A program made the position numbers and the translations under genes. A stretch of DNA of 17,932 nucleotides, taken from contig JAVKLU010000065.1 of assembly GCA_031538895.1 (NCBI GenBank), forward strand, positions 1-17,932. The letters are read 5' to 3'. Of this stretch, positions 7,929 through 15,798 are shown piece by piece. This DNA comes from JAVKLU01 sp031538895. GTDB lineage: Bacteria > Pseudomonadota > Gammaproteobacteria > Burkholderiales > Burkholderiaceae. Each line of letters begins with the position of its first letter. Within the stretch, counting starts at the first letter, position 1. The notes under the pieces are model-generated. The model saw nothing but the letters and a program-made list of their open reading frames with translations. It ran no database searches and was not told the DNA's origin.

Positions 7929-9587
7929 ATGTCTACCCTTACCTCGTCAGCCCCCGTCTCATCCACTGTCTCAGCGCACAGAGGCTATATCCTTGCCGTT
8001 GATCTTGGGACCTCTGGTTGTAAATGTGCGATTGTGAGTTTTGACGGCCAAGTACAAAGTTGGGCGTTCACTCCCGTAACCTTGTATATGGTCGAATCGG
8101 TAGGGGTTGAGCAAGACCCTGAGGAATGGTGGCAGGCCTTTCTCGCTTCGGCCCAGGCTGCGATCGCCCAATCAAGCGTCGCCAAAGATCGTATCCTCGC
8201 CATTACTTGTTCTTGCCAAGGCGAAGTGACGGTCGCCGTCGATCGACATGGCCAGCTACTGCACCGCGCCCTGTCTTGGTTAGATATGCGCGGCGCCAGT
8301 GCCGTACAAAAAAGGGTGCGCACCCGCATCAACGCTTTTGGTTATGGCCTAATCAAACTGTATCGTTGGATTCATCTGTGCGGTGGCGCGCCAGCCCTAT
8401 CCGGTAAGGATTCGGCGGGGCATATTATTTTTATTCAAGAACATTGGCCCGAGATCTATCAAAAAACCTATAAGTTTTTGAACGCATTGGATTACCTCAA
8501 CCTGCGCTTAAGCGGACGCTTTGTTGCCACTCATGATTCCGCAACCACCTTATGGGCAACAGACAACCGCGATTTAAAAAATCTTCACTATTCCCCTCAA
8601 TTGATCAGGCAATTGGGAATTGACGTGGAAAAATTACCTGAATTAGTGCGCTCTACCGACATCATCGGTACTTTATTACCCGAACTGGCAAAACAACTAG
8701 GCCTCTCTTTGGACACCAAAATTGTTGCGGGCGCGATTGATAATTCAGCCGCTGCTGTTGGATCAGGCGCGGTCAAAGAAGGACAAACACATTTGTATTT
8801 AGGAACCTCCTCCTGGTTATCGGCCCATGTGCCCTTTAAGCGCACCCATATCGGTTCGCATATTGCTTCGATTCCCAGTGCCATTCCAGAGCGCTATTTA
8901 ATGATGGCCATGCAGTCATCGGCGGGCAGTAATTTGTCATTTTTACGCGATCGAATTTTGTATCCCGAAGACGAGCTTTATCCTAACGTGACTTTGCCTG
9001 ACATCTACCCCGCCCTGGATCGAATGGCTGCCCGAGTCCCTGCTGGCGCGCGCGGCTTGCTCTATACCCCGTGGTTGTTTGGTGAACGATGCCCCCACGA
9101 TTCGCCGCATTTGCGTGCGGGTTTATTTAATCTGTCCTTGCAGCATTGTCGGGCGGACATTGTCCGTGCTTTTTTGGAGGGAATTGCACTTAACACGCGT
9201 TGGATGATGGGGGCGGTGAGTCGTTTTTTAGGACAGACACCACAACCTTTAACCGTTGTGGGTGGAGGGGCGAAGTCTAAGGTATGGTGCCAAATTTTGG
9301 CGGACGTACTGGAAATAGAAATCTGGCAGCCAAGTCACCCGATCGCAGTCAACAGCATCGGTGCCGCTTACATTGGGGCGGTTGGGTTGGGCGAATTGTC
9401 CTTTGATGATATTCCCCATAGCGCACAAAGCCACGCCCGCTATCACCCAAATCCGGCGCATCAGGCAGTTTATCAAGAGCAATACCAATTTTTTGTCGAG
9501 CTCTATCAAAGACTCTCCCCCTTGTATCGACGATTAAACAATGCCGCGCCGTCCTTTGCGCGCCCGCCGTCCGGACCGTCCAGATGA
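7929..9587 (+). CDS. FGGY family carbohydrate kinase (xylulokinase-like)
   Basis: About 552 residues. After a short tail, the N-terminal ATP-binding phosphate-1 motif ILAVDLGTSGCKCAIV starts the FGGY/actin-like fold. EQDPEEWWQAF, ITCSCQGEV and LSWLDMRG follow in family order. The second domain begins near GAIDNSAAAVGSG with the likely catalytic Asp271, and the adenosine site VVGGGAKSKVWCQILADVL lies near the C-terminus. FGGY kinases phosphorylate ketoses or polyols; the sugar here is not identifiable. The start is placed at ATG 7929; an in-frame TTG at 7923 is possible. The stop overlaps the next gene's start by four bases (ATGA), showing translational coupling with the class II aldolase. A kinase-aldolase pair usually makes a sugar phosphate and then cleaves it. 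Confidence 0.92.
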   Translation: MSTLTSSAPVSSTVSAHRGYILAVDLGTSGCKCAIVSFDGQVQSWAFTPVTLYMVESVGVEQDPEEWWQAFLASAQAAIAQSSVAKDRILAITCSCQGEVTVAVDRHGQLLHRALSWLDMRGASAVQKRVRTRINAFGYGLIKLYRWIHLCGGAPALSGKDSAGHIIFIQEHWPEIYQKTYKFLNALDYLNLRLSGRFVATHDSATTLWATDNRDLKNLHYSPQLIRQLGIDVEKLPELVRSTDIIGTLLPELAKQLGLSLDTKIVAGAIDNSAAAVGSGAVKEGQTHLYLGTSSWLSAHVPFKRTHIGSHIASIPSAIPERYLMMAMQSSAGSNLSFLRDRILYPEDELYPNVTLPDIYPALDRMAARVPAGARGLLYTPWLFGERCPHDSPHLRAGLFNLSLQHCRADIVRAFLEGIALNTRWMMGAVSRFLGQTPQPLTVVGGGAKSKVWCQILADVLEIEIWQPSHPIAVNSIGAAYIGAVGLGELSFDDIPHSAQSHARYHPNPAHQAVYQEQYQFFVELYQRLSPLYRRLNNAAPSFARPPSGPSR

Positions 9588-10228
9588 ATAAATCCTTAAA
9601 TAGCCAAAAGAGCAAGGAATCGATTGTCGCGACGTGCCGCGCCTTGGCCGATCGCGGTTTTTTAGCCGGCACTGGCGGCAATATCGCCATGCGTGTCGAT
9701 GCGCAGCATTTTGCGATTACGCCCTCGGCCACCGATTACTACCAAATGGCGGTGGATGATATTTGTGTGTTGCGAAATAGTGATTTGATTCAGGTCGAGG
9801 GCAGCAAATCACCTTCAGTCGAGAAAGGCCTGCACGCGCAAGTATTCCGCCGTCGCCCCGATTGTGTGGCCAGCATTCATACCCATCAACCCTTGGCCAG
9901 TGCGTTTACTTTATTGGGCATTGCACTGCCGATTAGTGACGCAAAGACGCAGGCCTTGATCGGGCGACGAATCCCGATTGTGTCCTACGCGCCCTCTGGC
10001 ACGGCTTGGCTATCGAGTTTGGTGGGCCGAGCAATGACGCCTCACACTAACGCCTATTTGATGCGCAATCACGGCGTGGTCTGTTGTGGCTCCGACATGA
10101 ACAGTGCCGTCCAATCGGTCCTGTTATTGGAGGAGGCTGCGCAACAATTTTTGCACCAGGCCATTAGCCGCTCCAAAGACCTGGCGCCCGAAGTCCGGCA
10201 ACAAATTTTGACGTTATTAAATGAATAA
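9584..10228 (+). CDS. Class II aldolase/adducin family protein (fuculose-phosphate-aldolase-like)
   Basis: A 214-residue protein with all expected marks of catalytic class II aldolases: the phosphate-binding GTGGNIAMR near residue 31, the catalytic acid in SPSVEKGLH (Glu80), the zinc histidines IHTHQ (His99, His101) and RNHGVV (His163). Length matches the L-fuculose-1-phosphate aldolase group. Such enzymes cleave sugar phosphates to dihydroxyacetone phosphate plus an aldehyde, or act as related dehydratases or decarboxylases. It overlaps the FGGY kinase by four bases, so it likely acts on that kinase's product. The released aldehyde could be a substrate for the aldehyde dehydrogenase encoded at the operon end; that link is inference. 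Confidence 0.92.
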   Translation: MNKSLNSQKSKESIVATCRALADRGFLAGTGGNIAMRVDAQHFAITPSATDYYQMAVDDICVLRNSDLIQVEGSKSPSVEKGLHAQVFRRRPDCVASIHTHQPLASAFTLLGIALPISDAKTQALIGRRIPIVSYAPSGTAWLSSLVGRAMTPHTNAYLMRNHGVVCCGSDMNSAVQSVLLLEEAAQQFLHQAISRSKDLAPEVRQQILTLLNE

Positions 10229-10242
10229 AGGCTTCTGGGAGC

Positions 10243-10262
10243 TTTTATCACGCACGATAAAA
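10243..10262. other. A/T-rich hairpin in the gap before the aminotransferase gene
   Basis: TTTTATC (10243-10249), loop ACGCAC, GATAAAA (10256-10262) form a perfect 7-bp inverted repeat between the aldolase and the aminotransferase. The stem is A/T-rich, so it is a poor terminator; an operator or RNA-processing hairpin is equally possible. Confidence 0.3.
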
Positions 10263-10293
10263 ATAAATTGATCTTGACCTACTTTGACTTTTC

Positions 10294-11751
10294 ATGAATA
10301 TGACTTCTCACGCTTCCCCCTCGGCGATTTCTCACTGGCCTGACACCGTCGATATTTATCGCCGCTTGGATGAGCTGGTCAAACAACCCATGCGGCCGAT
10401 TAAACCGGTGCATATGGAAAAAGTATTGCGTTTTTTTGACACGCAATGTCCGCGTTCCAAGGCACTGGCCGAGCGCGCGCGCACGGTTATTCCGGGAGGG
10501 GTGCAGCATAACTTGGCATTCAATCACCCTTTTCCCTTAGCCTTTGATAAAGCGCAAGGGGCGCATTTACAAGACATTGATGGCAATCGCTATATCGATT
10601 TTTTACAAGCGGGTGGCCCCACTTTGCTGCCCATCAATGATCCCGTTGTGCGCACCAAAGTGCAGGCACTGCTGGAGGAATCTGGCCCCAGTACCGGCCT
10701 GTTACATGAATATGAAGTCTTACTGGCGGAATTGATCTGTCAACACATGCCCGCCGTAGAGATGTTCCGTATGCTGGGATCAGGCACTGAAGCGGTGATG
10801 GGGGCTTTGCGTTTAGCGCGGGTCTATACCGGTAAAAAGTGGATCATCAAAATTGGCGGTGGTTATCACGGATGGAGCGATCAAATGGTCTACGGCATGC
10901 GTATTCCAGGGACTGGGCGGCGTGAAGCCTTGGGAATTCCGCGCGGGAATACGGCCTATATTCAAGAACGTTACCCCAACGACATCGATAAAATCCGGCG
11001 CACCTTGTGGTGCAATCGTTTTAAGGGAGGCACTGCGGCAGTTATCGTCGAACCCCTAGGCCCTGAAAGTGGCACCCGTCCGGTCACGCTGGAATACAAC
11101 CGCCAGTTGCGTGAAGTGTGCGATGAGTTCGGTGCACTGTTGATTTTTGATGAGGTCGTTACGGGTTTTCGCATGGGTATGGGAGGGGCGCAGGGGTATT
11201 TTAAAGTGAAGCCAGATATCACCATTTTTGGTAAATGTCTAACGGGCGGTTATCCAATGGCTGGGGGTATTGGCGGGCGCCGCGAGGTCATGATGTGTTT
11301 AGCAGGCGGCATTGGCGGTAGTGGAAAACGCGCCTTTGTCGGCGGCACACTATCAGCCAATCCCTTGTCTTGCGCGGCGGGTTATTTTGCGCTACAAGAG
11401 ATGGCCTCTCGCAACGCGGCGGGGCTTGCGGGGCTTGCTGGCGATCGCCTATGTCGGGGCTTGCAAGAAATTATTCGCCGTCTGGGGCTACCTTTTGTAG
11501 CCTACAACCAAGGTTCGATTGTCCATCTACAAACCTCTGCGGTGCTGTTTTTGTCGATGAAAAATCCCTTCCGTTTGATGAAAGAGGCGGGGCCACGCAA
11601 ACACATGATGGAGGAGATCGGCGCGGCCTATCTGGCCAATGGCTTGGTCACTTTAGCGGGCAGTCGCATCTATACCAATATGGCCGATACCGATGAGGTG
11701 ATTGATGACGCCTTGAACCGATTTGAGACCGTGTTACGGATGACTCTGTAA
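10294..11751 (+). CDS. Class III PLP-dependent aminotransferase (glutamate-1-semialdehyde aminomutase-like)
   Basis: A 485-residue protein. An N-terminal extension of about 55 residues precedes the conserved start ERARTVIPGGVQHN typical of HemL-like enzymes. Visible family marks are the PLP phosphate site GSGTEAVMGALRLAR, GGGYHGWSD, the cofactor-pyridine Asp in LLIFDEVVTGFR (Asp286), and the Schiff-base lysine in FGKCLTGGYPMAG (Lys314). The catabolic neighbours (sugar kinase, aldolase, aldehyde dehydrogenase) make haem synthesis unlikely. A transaminase or aminomutase acting on an amino sugar or amino aldehyde is a better guess. It lies 65 bp after the aldolase and 12 bp before the aldolase-like gene. 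A 9-bp in-frame tandem repeat at 11421-11438 encodes GLAGLA. Confidence 0.92.
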   Translation: MNMTSHASPSAISHWPDTVDIYRRLDELVKQPMRPIKPVHMEKVLRFFDTQCPRSKALAERARTVIPGGVQHNLAFNHPFPLAFDKAQGAHLQDIDGNRYIDFLQAGGPTLLPINDPVVRTKVQALLEESGPSTGLLHEYEVLLAELICQHMPAVEMFRMLGSGTEAVMGALRLARVYTGKKWIIKIGGGYHGWSDQMVYGMRIPGTGRREALGIPRGNTAYIQERYPNDIDKIRRTLWCNRFKGGTAAVIVEPLGPESGTRPVTLEYNRQLREVCDEFGALLIFDEVVTGFRMGMGGAQGYFKVKPDITIFGKCLTGGYPMAGGIGGRREVMMCLAGGIGGSGKRAFVGGTLSANPLSCAAGYFALQEMASRNAAGLAGLAGDRLCRGLQEIIRRLGLPFVAYNQGSIVHLQTSAVLFLSMKNPFRLMKEAGPRKHMMEEIGAAYLANGLVTLAGSRIYTNMADTDEVIDDALNRFETVLRMTL

Positions 11752-11763
11752 GCAATAGATGCT

Positions 11764-12477
11764 ATGACCCAAGACCGCTTCGAACTCGCACATTGGCAAC
11801 AAGTGCTGCTGGCCACTGCGCAGCGTCTCATCGATAAAAAATTGCTGGTAAAGAACGATGACTATCTGTCCTTGCGCGTTCCCGCCAGTGATCTGGTGTT
11901 GCGTCTCTATGGTGGCTTAAGCGTTTCCGAATTAAATGTGCAGGCGATCGAGCAACAGCCTGCTCAAGGCTCAAGAGAAGGCTCAAGAGAAACCTTAAGC
12001 AATGCGCAGTCTGACCATGCACATGCGGATGAAATCATTTATCGACAACGTCAGGACGTTAATGCATTGGCTTTTTTAACGCCACGATGGGGATCGCAAT
12101 TACCTTTTTTTGGTGGTCTTTTACCGCCGGTATTTGATGAGGTCGTGCGCCATATCGGCCCTTCGGCACCGATGGTGTCAGGGGACGGGCCGTTAATCAG
12201 GCAATTACCGGCCCATATACCCGTCCATAGCAACGCCTTTGTATACGCTGAAAAAGTGCTGTGTTTGGGCATGACCCCCACGCGCTTGGTTTTGAATGCG
12301 GAATTATTTGAAAAATCCTGCAAAGCCTTTGTCCTTGCCGCCGCCACAGGTAAAAACCACCGTCTTATTCCTCTTTGGGTGCGTTTTATTGCCCATCGTC
12401 GCCTCCGTAAAGATCAAGCGAAGGCCGCTCTCGCCAGGGCAGAGGGGCGTATGCCAGAGGAAATCAATAGTTATTAA
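11764..12477 (+). CDS. Degenerate class II aldolase-like protein, probably lacking the zinc site
   Basis: A 237-residue protein that follows the class II aldolase plan but with key residues changed. LLVKNDDYLSLRVPASD replaces the G-x-G-N-[IL]-S phosphate loop. The strand HADEIIYRQRQDVNALAF aligns with the family's H-x-x-[IV]-Y-x-x-R-P-D-x-x-A, but the following zinc pair H-T-H reads LTP. The late R-N-H-G zinc motif aligns with HSNAFVYAE. The C-terminal ELFEKSCKAFVLAAATG matches the final helices. It is thus likely a catalytically different or inactive paralogue, perhaps a partner subunit of the intact aldolase at 9584. This is a motif-based judgement. A 12-bp in-frame tandem repeat (11968-11991, GSREGSRE) sits in a loop. 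It starts 12 bp after the aminotransferase stop, with no clear ribosome binding site. Confidence 0.75.
   Translation: MTQDRFELAHWQQVLLATAQRLIDKKLLVKNDDYLSLRVPASDLVLRLYGGLSVSELNVQAIEQQPAQGSREGSRETLSNAQSDHAHADEIIYRQRQDVNALAFLTPRWGSQLPFFGGLLPPVFDEVVRHIGPSAPMVSGDGPLIRQLPAHIPVHSNAFVYAEKVLCLGMTPTRLVLNAELFEKSCKAFVLAAATGKNHRLIPLWVRFIAHRRLRKDQAKAALARAEGRMPEEINSY
11968..11991 (+). repeat. 12-bp in-frame tandem repeat (GSRE twice)
   Basis: GGCTCAAGAGAA occurs twice back to back (11968-11979 and 11980-11991) inside the aldolase-like gene, adding four residues without shifting the frame. Confidence 0.8.
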
Positions 12478-12502
12478 GGCAGACTATCTATAAAGAGCAA
12501 TC

Positions 12503-13921
12503 ATGACGACTGACGAAGCTTCTCTCTATCTTGCGTTTACAACTCAAAAAGACGCTCAAAAGAACGCGGCTCCACCATCGCAGTCGGTCAGGCTAGATCG
12601 CCTGCGTCGTCTACTGGCATTCAATCAACAAAAAGCGACGAACATTATTGAAGCCATTAGTGCTGACTTTGGCCATCGTGCTAAAGAAGAATCCCAACTC
12701 GTTGAAATTTTGGCGGTACGCAGCGAGCTGAGACATTTAATTAAGAACTTCGCCTCTTGGATGCGGCCGCAAAAACCGACAACTCCTTTATCGCTATGGC
12801 CTGCACGCGCACGCGTGTTGCGACAACCTTTAGGAGTGGTTGGCATCATTAGCCCTTGGAATTACCCACATCAATTGGCATTAAATCCCTGTGCGGCCGC
12901 ATTAGCGGCAGGAAATACGGTGTTAATCAAGCCCAGTGAATTAACGCCCGCCTACAGTGCACTTTTACAATCTGAAATAAGCCAACGATTTGATCCCACG
13001 GAATGCGCGGTGATTACGGGCGATGCACAAGTTGGTGCCGCGTTTAGTCAACTTTCTTGGGATCATTTATTTTTTACCGGTTCCTGCCGTGTCGGCCGTC
13101 AAGTGGCGCAACAAGCCTGCGCAAGTGGTACGCCGGTCACCCTGGAGTTAGGTGGAAAATCACCGGTCATCATTGATCCGTCGGCGGATATGGCGCGGGC
13201 GGCACGACGCATCGCCTTTGCCAAATGCCTTAATAGTGGCCAAACCTGCATTGCCCCTGATTACGCCTTAGTCCCTGCGCTACAGATCGATACGTGGACT
13301 CGCCTAATGTGCGATGCTGTCCGCCAACAATATCCCACGATTGAAGGAAACCCCGACTACAGCAGCATTATTAGCGCGCATCATTTAGCGCGCTTGCACC
13401 GCTTGCTGGAGGAAGCCAGACAACTGGGGGCGACCATCATCCAGCCCATCGCGCATGACCCGCAAAGATTGCGCCAAGAGCGGCGTATGCCTTTTACCTT
13501 AGTGCTCAATTGCCCTGCCAGCGCAGGTTTGCTGCACGAAGAAATTTTTGGGCCGATCCTGCCGATCCTGCCGTTTACACAATTGAATGAAGCCATTGCC
13601 TTGATTAACGCAGGGCCGACTCCCTTGGCACTCTATTGGTTTGGTCAGGATAAAAAGGCGCGTGCTCAAGTTCTTGCCCACACGCGCTCTGGTGGGGTCA
13701 CTATCAACGATGCGCTATGGCACATCGCGCACAGTGGCCTACCTTTTGGTGGACTGGGGGCTAGCGGACACGGTGCTTATCACGCAGAAAGTGGTTTTCG
13801 TTTATTTAGTCATGAACGGGCGGTATTTTTACAAACACGATTTGCGGGTACTGATTTGCTTCACCCTCCTTATGGAAAACGCACTCAGTGGATGCATCGC
13901 CTGATTCAATCGATTCTGTAA
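12503..13921 (+). CDS. Aldehyde dehydrogenase (coniferyl-aldehyde-dehydrogenase-like)
   Basis: A 472-residue NAD(P)-dependent aldehyde dehydrogenase. Motifs are IISPWNYPHQLALNP (Asn120), IKPSELTP, FFTGSCRVGR, the general base in LELGGKSP (Glu215), and the nucleophile in NSGQTCIAPDY (Cys249), with LHEEIFGPILP and LPFGGLGASGHGAYH near the end. The sequence TCIAPDY and the compact length are typical of the coniferyl-aldehyde dehydrogenase/ALDH3-like branch, but that does not define the substrate. It follows the aldolase-like gene by 25 bp, with a modest purine-rich site (AAAGAG) before the ATG. As the last gene of the run it could oxidise the aldehyde released by the aldolase. A 9-bp tandem repeat around 13553-13570 codes ILPILP. 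Confidence 0.93.
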   Translation: MTTDEASLYLAFTTQKDAQKNAAPPSQSVRLDRLRRLLAFNQQKATNIIEAISADFGHRAKEESQLVEILAVRSELRHLIKNFASWMRPQKPTTPLSLWPARARVLRQPLGVVGIISPWNYPHQLALNPCAAALAAGNTVLIKPSELTPAYSALLQSEISQRFDPTECAVITGDAQVGAAFSQLSWDHLFFTGSCRVGRQVAQQACASGTPVTLELGGKSPVIIDPSADMARAARRIAFAKCLNSGQTCIAPDYALVPALQIDTWTRLMCDAVRQQYPTIEGNPDYSSIISAHHLARLHRLLEEARQLGATIIQPIAHDPQRLRQERRMPFTLVLNCPASAGLLHEEIFGPILPILPFTQLNEAIALINAGPTPLALYWFGQDKKARAQVLAHTRSGGVTINDALWHIAHSGLPFGGLGASGHGAYHAESGFRLFSHERAVFLQTRFAGTDLLHPPYGKRTQWMHRLIQSIL

Positions 13922-14022
13922 AGATTCATTGTAGGGGCGCGTGTATCGTCGCGCTAGTCTTGCCTTAGGCAGTGTTCAGTGATAACCTAGAATCAAGACC
14001 TTTCAATTTCATTTTGTCTATC

Positions 14023-14787
14023 ATGTTATTTTCACAGATCGCTAAAAACGTCTTATTCCTCTTGCTTTTGTTAGGCTTTGTAGGGGCCTTACCCGCGCAG
14101 GCGCAGACGGCTCCTTCCAAAATCGAATTGGCGATTAAAAAGAAATTAGAAGAGTCTCTTAAGGCTCCGGTTAAAGCCGTGCAATCGACGCCGTATAACG
14201 GTTTGTATGAAGTGCAGGTTGAGGGTGATCTGATATACGTCGACAAACAGGTGAAATACTTATTCAGCGGTAATGTGATTGACCTACAAACCAAGGTGAA
14301 TTTGACTGCGCAACGGCAAGAGGCGTTGGCGCAAATTCGCTTTGACGATTTGCCCCTGCAATACGCGATCAAAACCGTGAATGGCAAAGGCAGTCAAAAA
14401 ATTGCAGTATTTGAAGACCCTAACTGCGGCTATTGCAAGCGCTTTCGTAAGATACTGAATCAGACTGCAGACATTACGGTCTACACCTTTCAATACAATA
14501 TTTTGTCTGAAAACTCTGCCGAGATATCTAGTAGCATTTGGTGTAGCAATAATCCAGGAGCCGCTTGGGACGCATGGATGCTGAAAGGCGAGATGCCTAA
14601 AGTTGAGGATAAATCGTCTGCTAAAGCAGGTACAAAATGCGTCGCGCCACATCAAGAAGTACTCGCACTTGGCCGTAAACTGGGTATTTCGGGTACCCCT
14701 GCGACTTATTTTGCAAACGGGAAAAGAGCCTCCGGCGCCTTGAGTGAAGAGGGTTTCAAGCAAGCGCTGGCGGATAACGCTCGCTAA
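14023..14787 (+). CDS. dsbC: DsbC family periplasmic protein-disulfide isomerase
   Basis: About 254 residues starting at ATG 14023, which gives a clean signal peptide (MLFSQIAKN, Leu-rich core, cleavage after AQA). A GTG start at 13972 would add 17 polar residues before it and is less likely. The N-terminal part (IKKKLEESLKAPVKAVQSTPYNGLYEVQ) is the DsbC dimerisation domain. The thioredoxin-like part has the active site CGYC (Cys135, Cys138), the structural cysteine pair in WCSNN and TKCVAPH, and the cis-Pro loop GTPATYF. E. coli DsbC is 236 residues, so the length fits. It shuffles wrong disulfides in the periplasm, kept reduced by DsbD. The 28-cysteine repeat protein upstream is an obvious possible client; this is inference. 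Separate from the operon before it (101 bp gap). Confidence 0.93.
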   Translation: MLFSQIAKNVLFLLLLLGFVGALPAQAQTAPSKIELAIKKKLEESLKAPVKAVQSTPYNGLYEVQVEGDLIYVDKQVKYLFSGNVIDLQTKVNLTAQRQEALAQIRFDDLPLQYAIKTVNGKGSQKIAVFEDPNCGYCKRFRKILNQTADITVYTFQYNILSENSAEISSSIWCSNNPGAAWDAWMLKGEMPKVEDKSSAKAGTKCVAPHQEVLALGRKLGISGTPATYFANGKRASGALSEEGFKQALADNAR

Positions 14788-15042
14788 ATCAGAGTCGCTA
14801 AGAGTCGCCCGATTGGAGATTCCTGAACGACCTTCGGTATCTTTAAAGCAACATGAAGTTTTTATCTGAACCCGCTCTGCTACGAAAACTCAAGGGCACT
14901 TCTATCAATTCATTTTTGCGGCGAATTGCTTTGTTGCGCAGTACGCGAAATCCTCACGTACTGTATGTACGCTCCGGTTTCTGTGTGCTGTGCGCCTCGC
15001 ACTTCATCCGCACATTCTGTATTTATAGCAGTGCCCTCCAAT

Positions 15043-15798
15043 ATGTTTACAAAAATTTTTTGGTTCACCGGCCTATCCGTGATCTGCATGGGGATTGCTC
15101 GCGTCCTTTTATGGGCGGCCTTTGGCCCCTCATTCACACTTTCTGAATTTGCAGCAGTCATGGGTATGGGGGCGCGTTTTGATATCAAGGTCGTTGCGAT
15201 TTGGCTCCTCGTATCCTTTTTAGGAGCCAGTCTATGGAGCTTGATGGTAGGGGGCGTTCTGTGTTTGCCACGATTATTAAAATGTGCGCAACACTCCGAG
15301 ATCAAAACAAGGCCCGCTTTATTGAGGACACTTTTTACACGTGCGACGACCCATTTATTTTTAGTGGGACTACTCTTAATTGTCGTCAGTTCATTCTTTC
15401 ATCATGCCTACGTCAGTTACTACCAGCAAGTTTTTTCACCCTTAATTTTTGGTTTCTTTGACGATGATACCGTCGGTATTTTGCGTTCTATCTGGGCACT
15501 TTTTCCGGTCATCCCATTGCTACTAGGTTTGTTGTTGGGCACGCTTGCGATCAGTTACCTGTACTACATTGGAGTGGACAGGATCACCCCTCCCCCCCCC
15601 CCCCGAAAAGACACTGGTCATTTGGCATTCTCTTCTGGAGCGTGGCCATTCTCACTATCATGTTGTTCGCCCGTGGAGGACTCTCTTTACAGCCACTCAA
15701 CCGACAAGATGCGGTGGTCACGTCAAACCGTTTTCTCAATAGTATTGTCGTTAATGCGCCTGCGGCATTGGTGGATGCTTGGGAGGATCAGCGACTAA
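15043..15798 (+). CDS. LtaS-like envelope phosphoglycerol transferase/sulfatase, N-terminal half (frame broken at poly-C)
   Basis: From ATG 15043 this frame encodes four membrane helices: MFTKIFWFTGLSVICMG, VVAIWLLVSFLGASLW, HLFLVGLLLIVVSSFF and ALFPVIPLLLGLLLGT. The loop GMGARFDIK is typical of the LtaS/sulfatase family. It then runs into a Pro tract coded by 13 C (15592-15604). Beyond that the frame is wrong: about 65 unrelated residues to the stop at 15798. One extra C (or two fewer) joins it to the frame of the 3' half, giving a 689-residue protein with five helices and a periplasmic sulfatase domain, the normal family plan. As sequenced, the product would be a membrane stub with no catalytic domain. 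The true start may be GTG 15031 or ATG 15043; upstream in-frame sequence to 14926 lacks a typical N-terminus. Confidence 0.8.
   Translation: MFTKIFWFTGLSVICMGIARVLLWAAFGPSFTLSEFAAVMGMGARFDIKVVAIWLLVSFLGASLWSLMVGGVLCLPRLLKCAQHSEIKTRPALLRTLFTRATTHLFLVGLLLIVVSSFFHHAYVSYYQQVFSPLIFGFFDDDTVGILRSIWALFPVIPLLLGLLLGTLAISYLYYIGVDRITPPPPPRKDTGHLAFSSGAWPFSLSCCSPVEDSLYSHSTDKMRWSRQTVFSIVLSLMRLRHWWMLGRISD
15592..15604 (+). repeat. Run of 13 C inside the LtaS-like gene (candidate phase-variation switch)
   Basis: Thirteen consecutive C, preceded by ACCCCT, fall in the cytoplasmic loop between membrane helices 4 and 5, encoding proline. Upstream coding is in frame 1 (codon starts at 3n+1) and downstream coding in frame 0. 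Tract lengths of 11, 14 or 17 C would be in frame; 13 is out of frame. Confidence 0.85.

Noticed and set aside
13937..13956. GCGCG/CGCGC inverted repeat after the aldehyde dehydrogenase as a terminator
   Set aside because: The stem is only five pairs with an eight-base loop and has no following T run.
14284..14763. Minus-strand open frame inside dsbC
   Set aside because: It is opposite the DsbC active site coding region and has no independent support.
14926..15042. In-frame upstream extension of the LtaS-like gene to 14926
   Set aside because: The extension is Cys-rich and unlike family N-termini; the first membrane helix begins right after ATG 15043.
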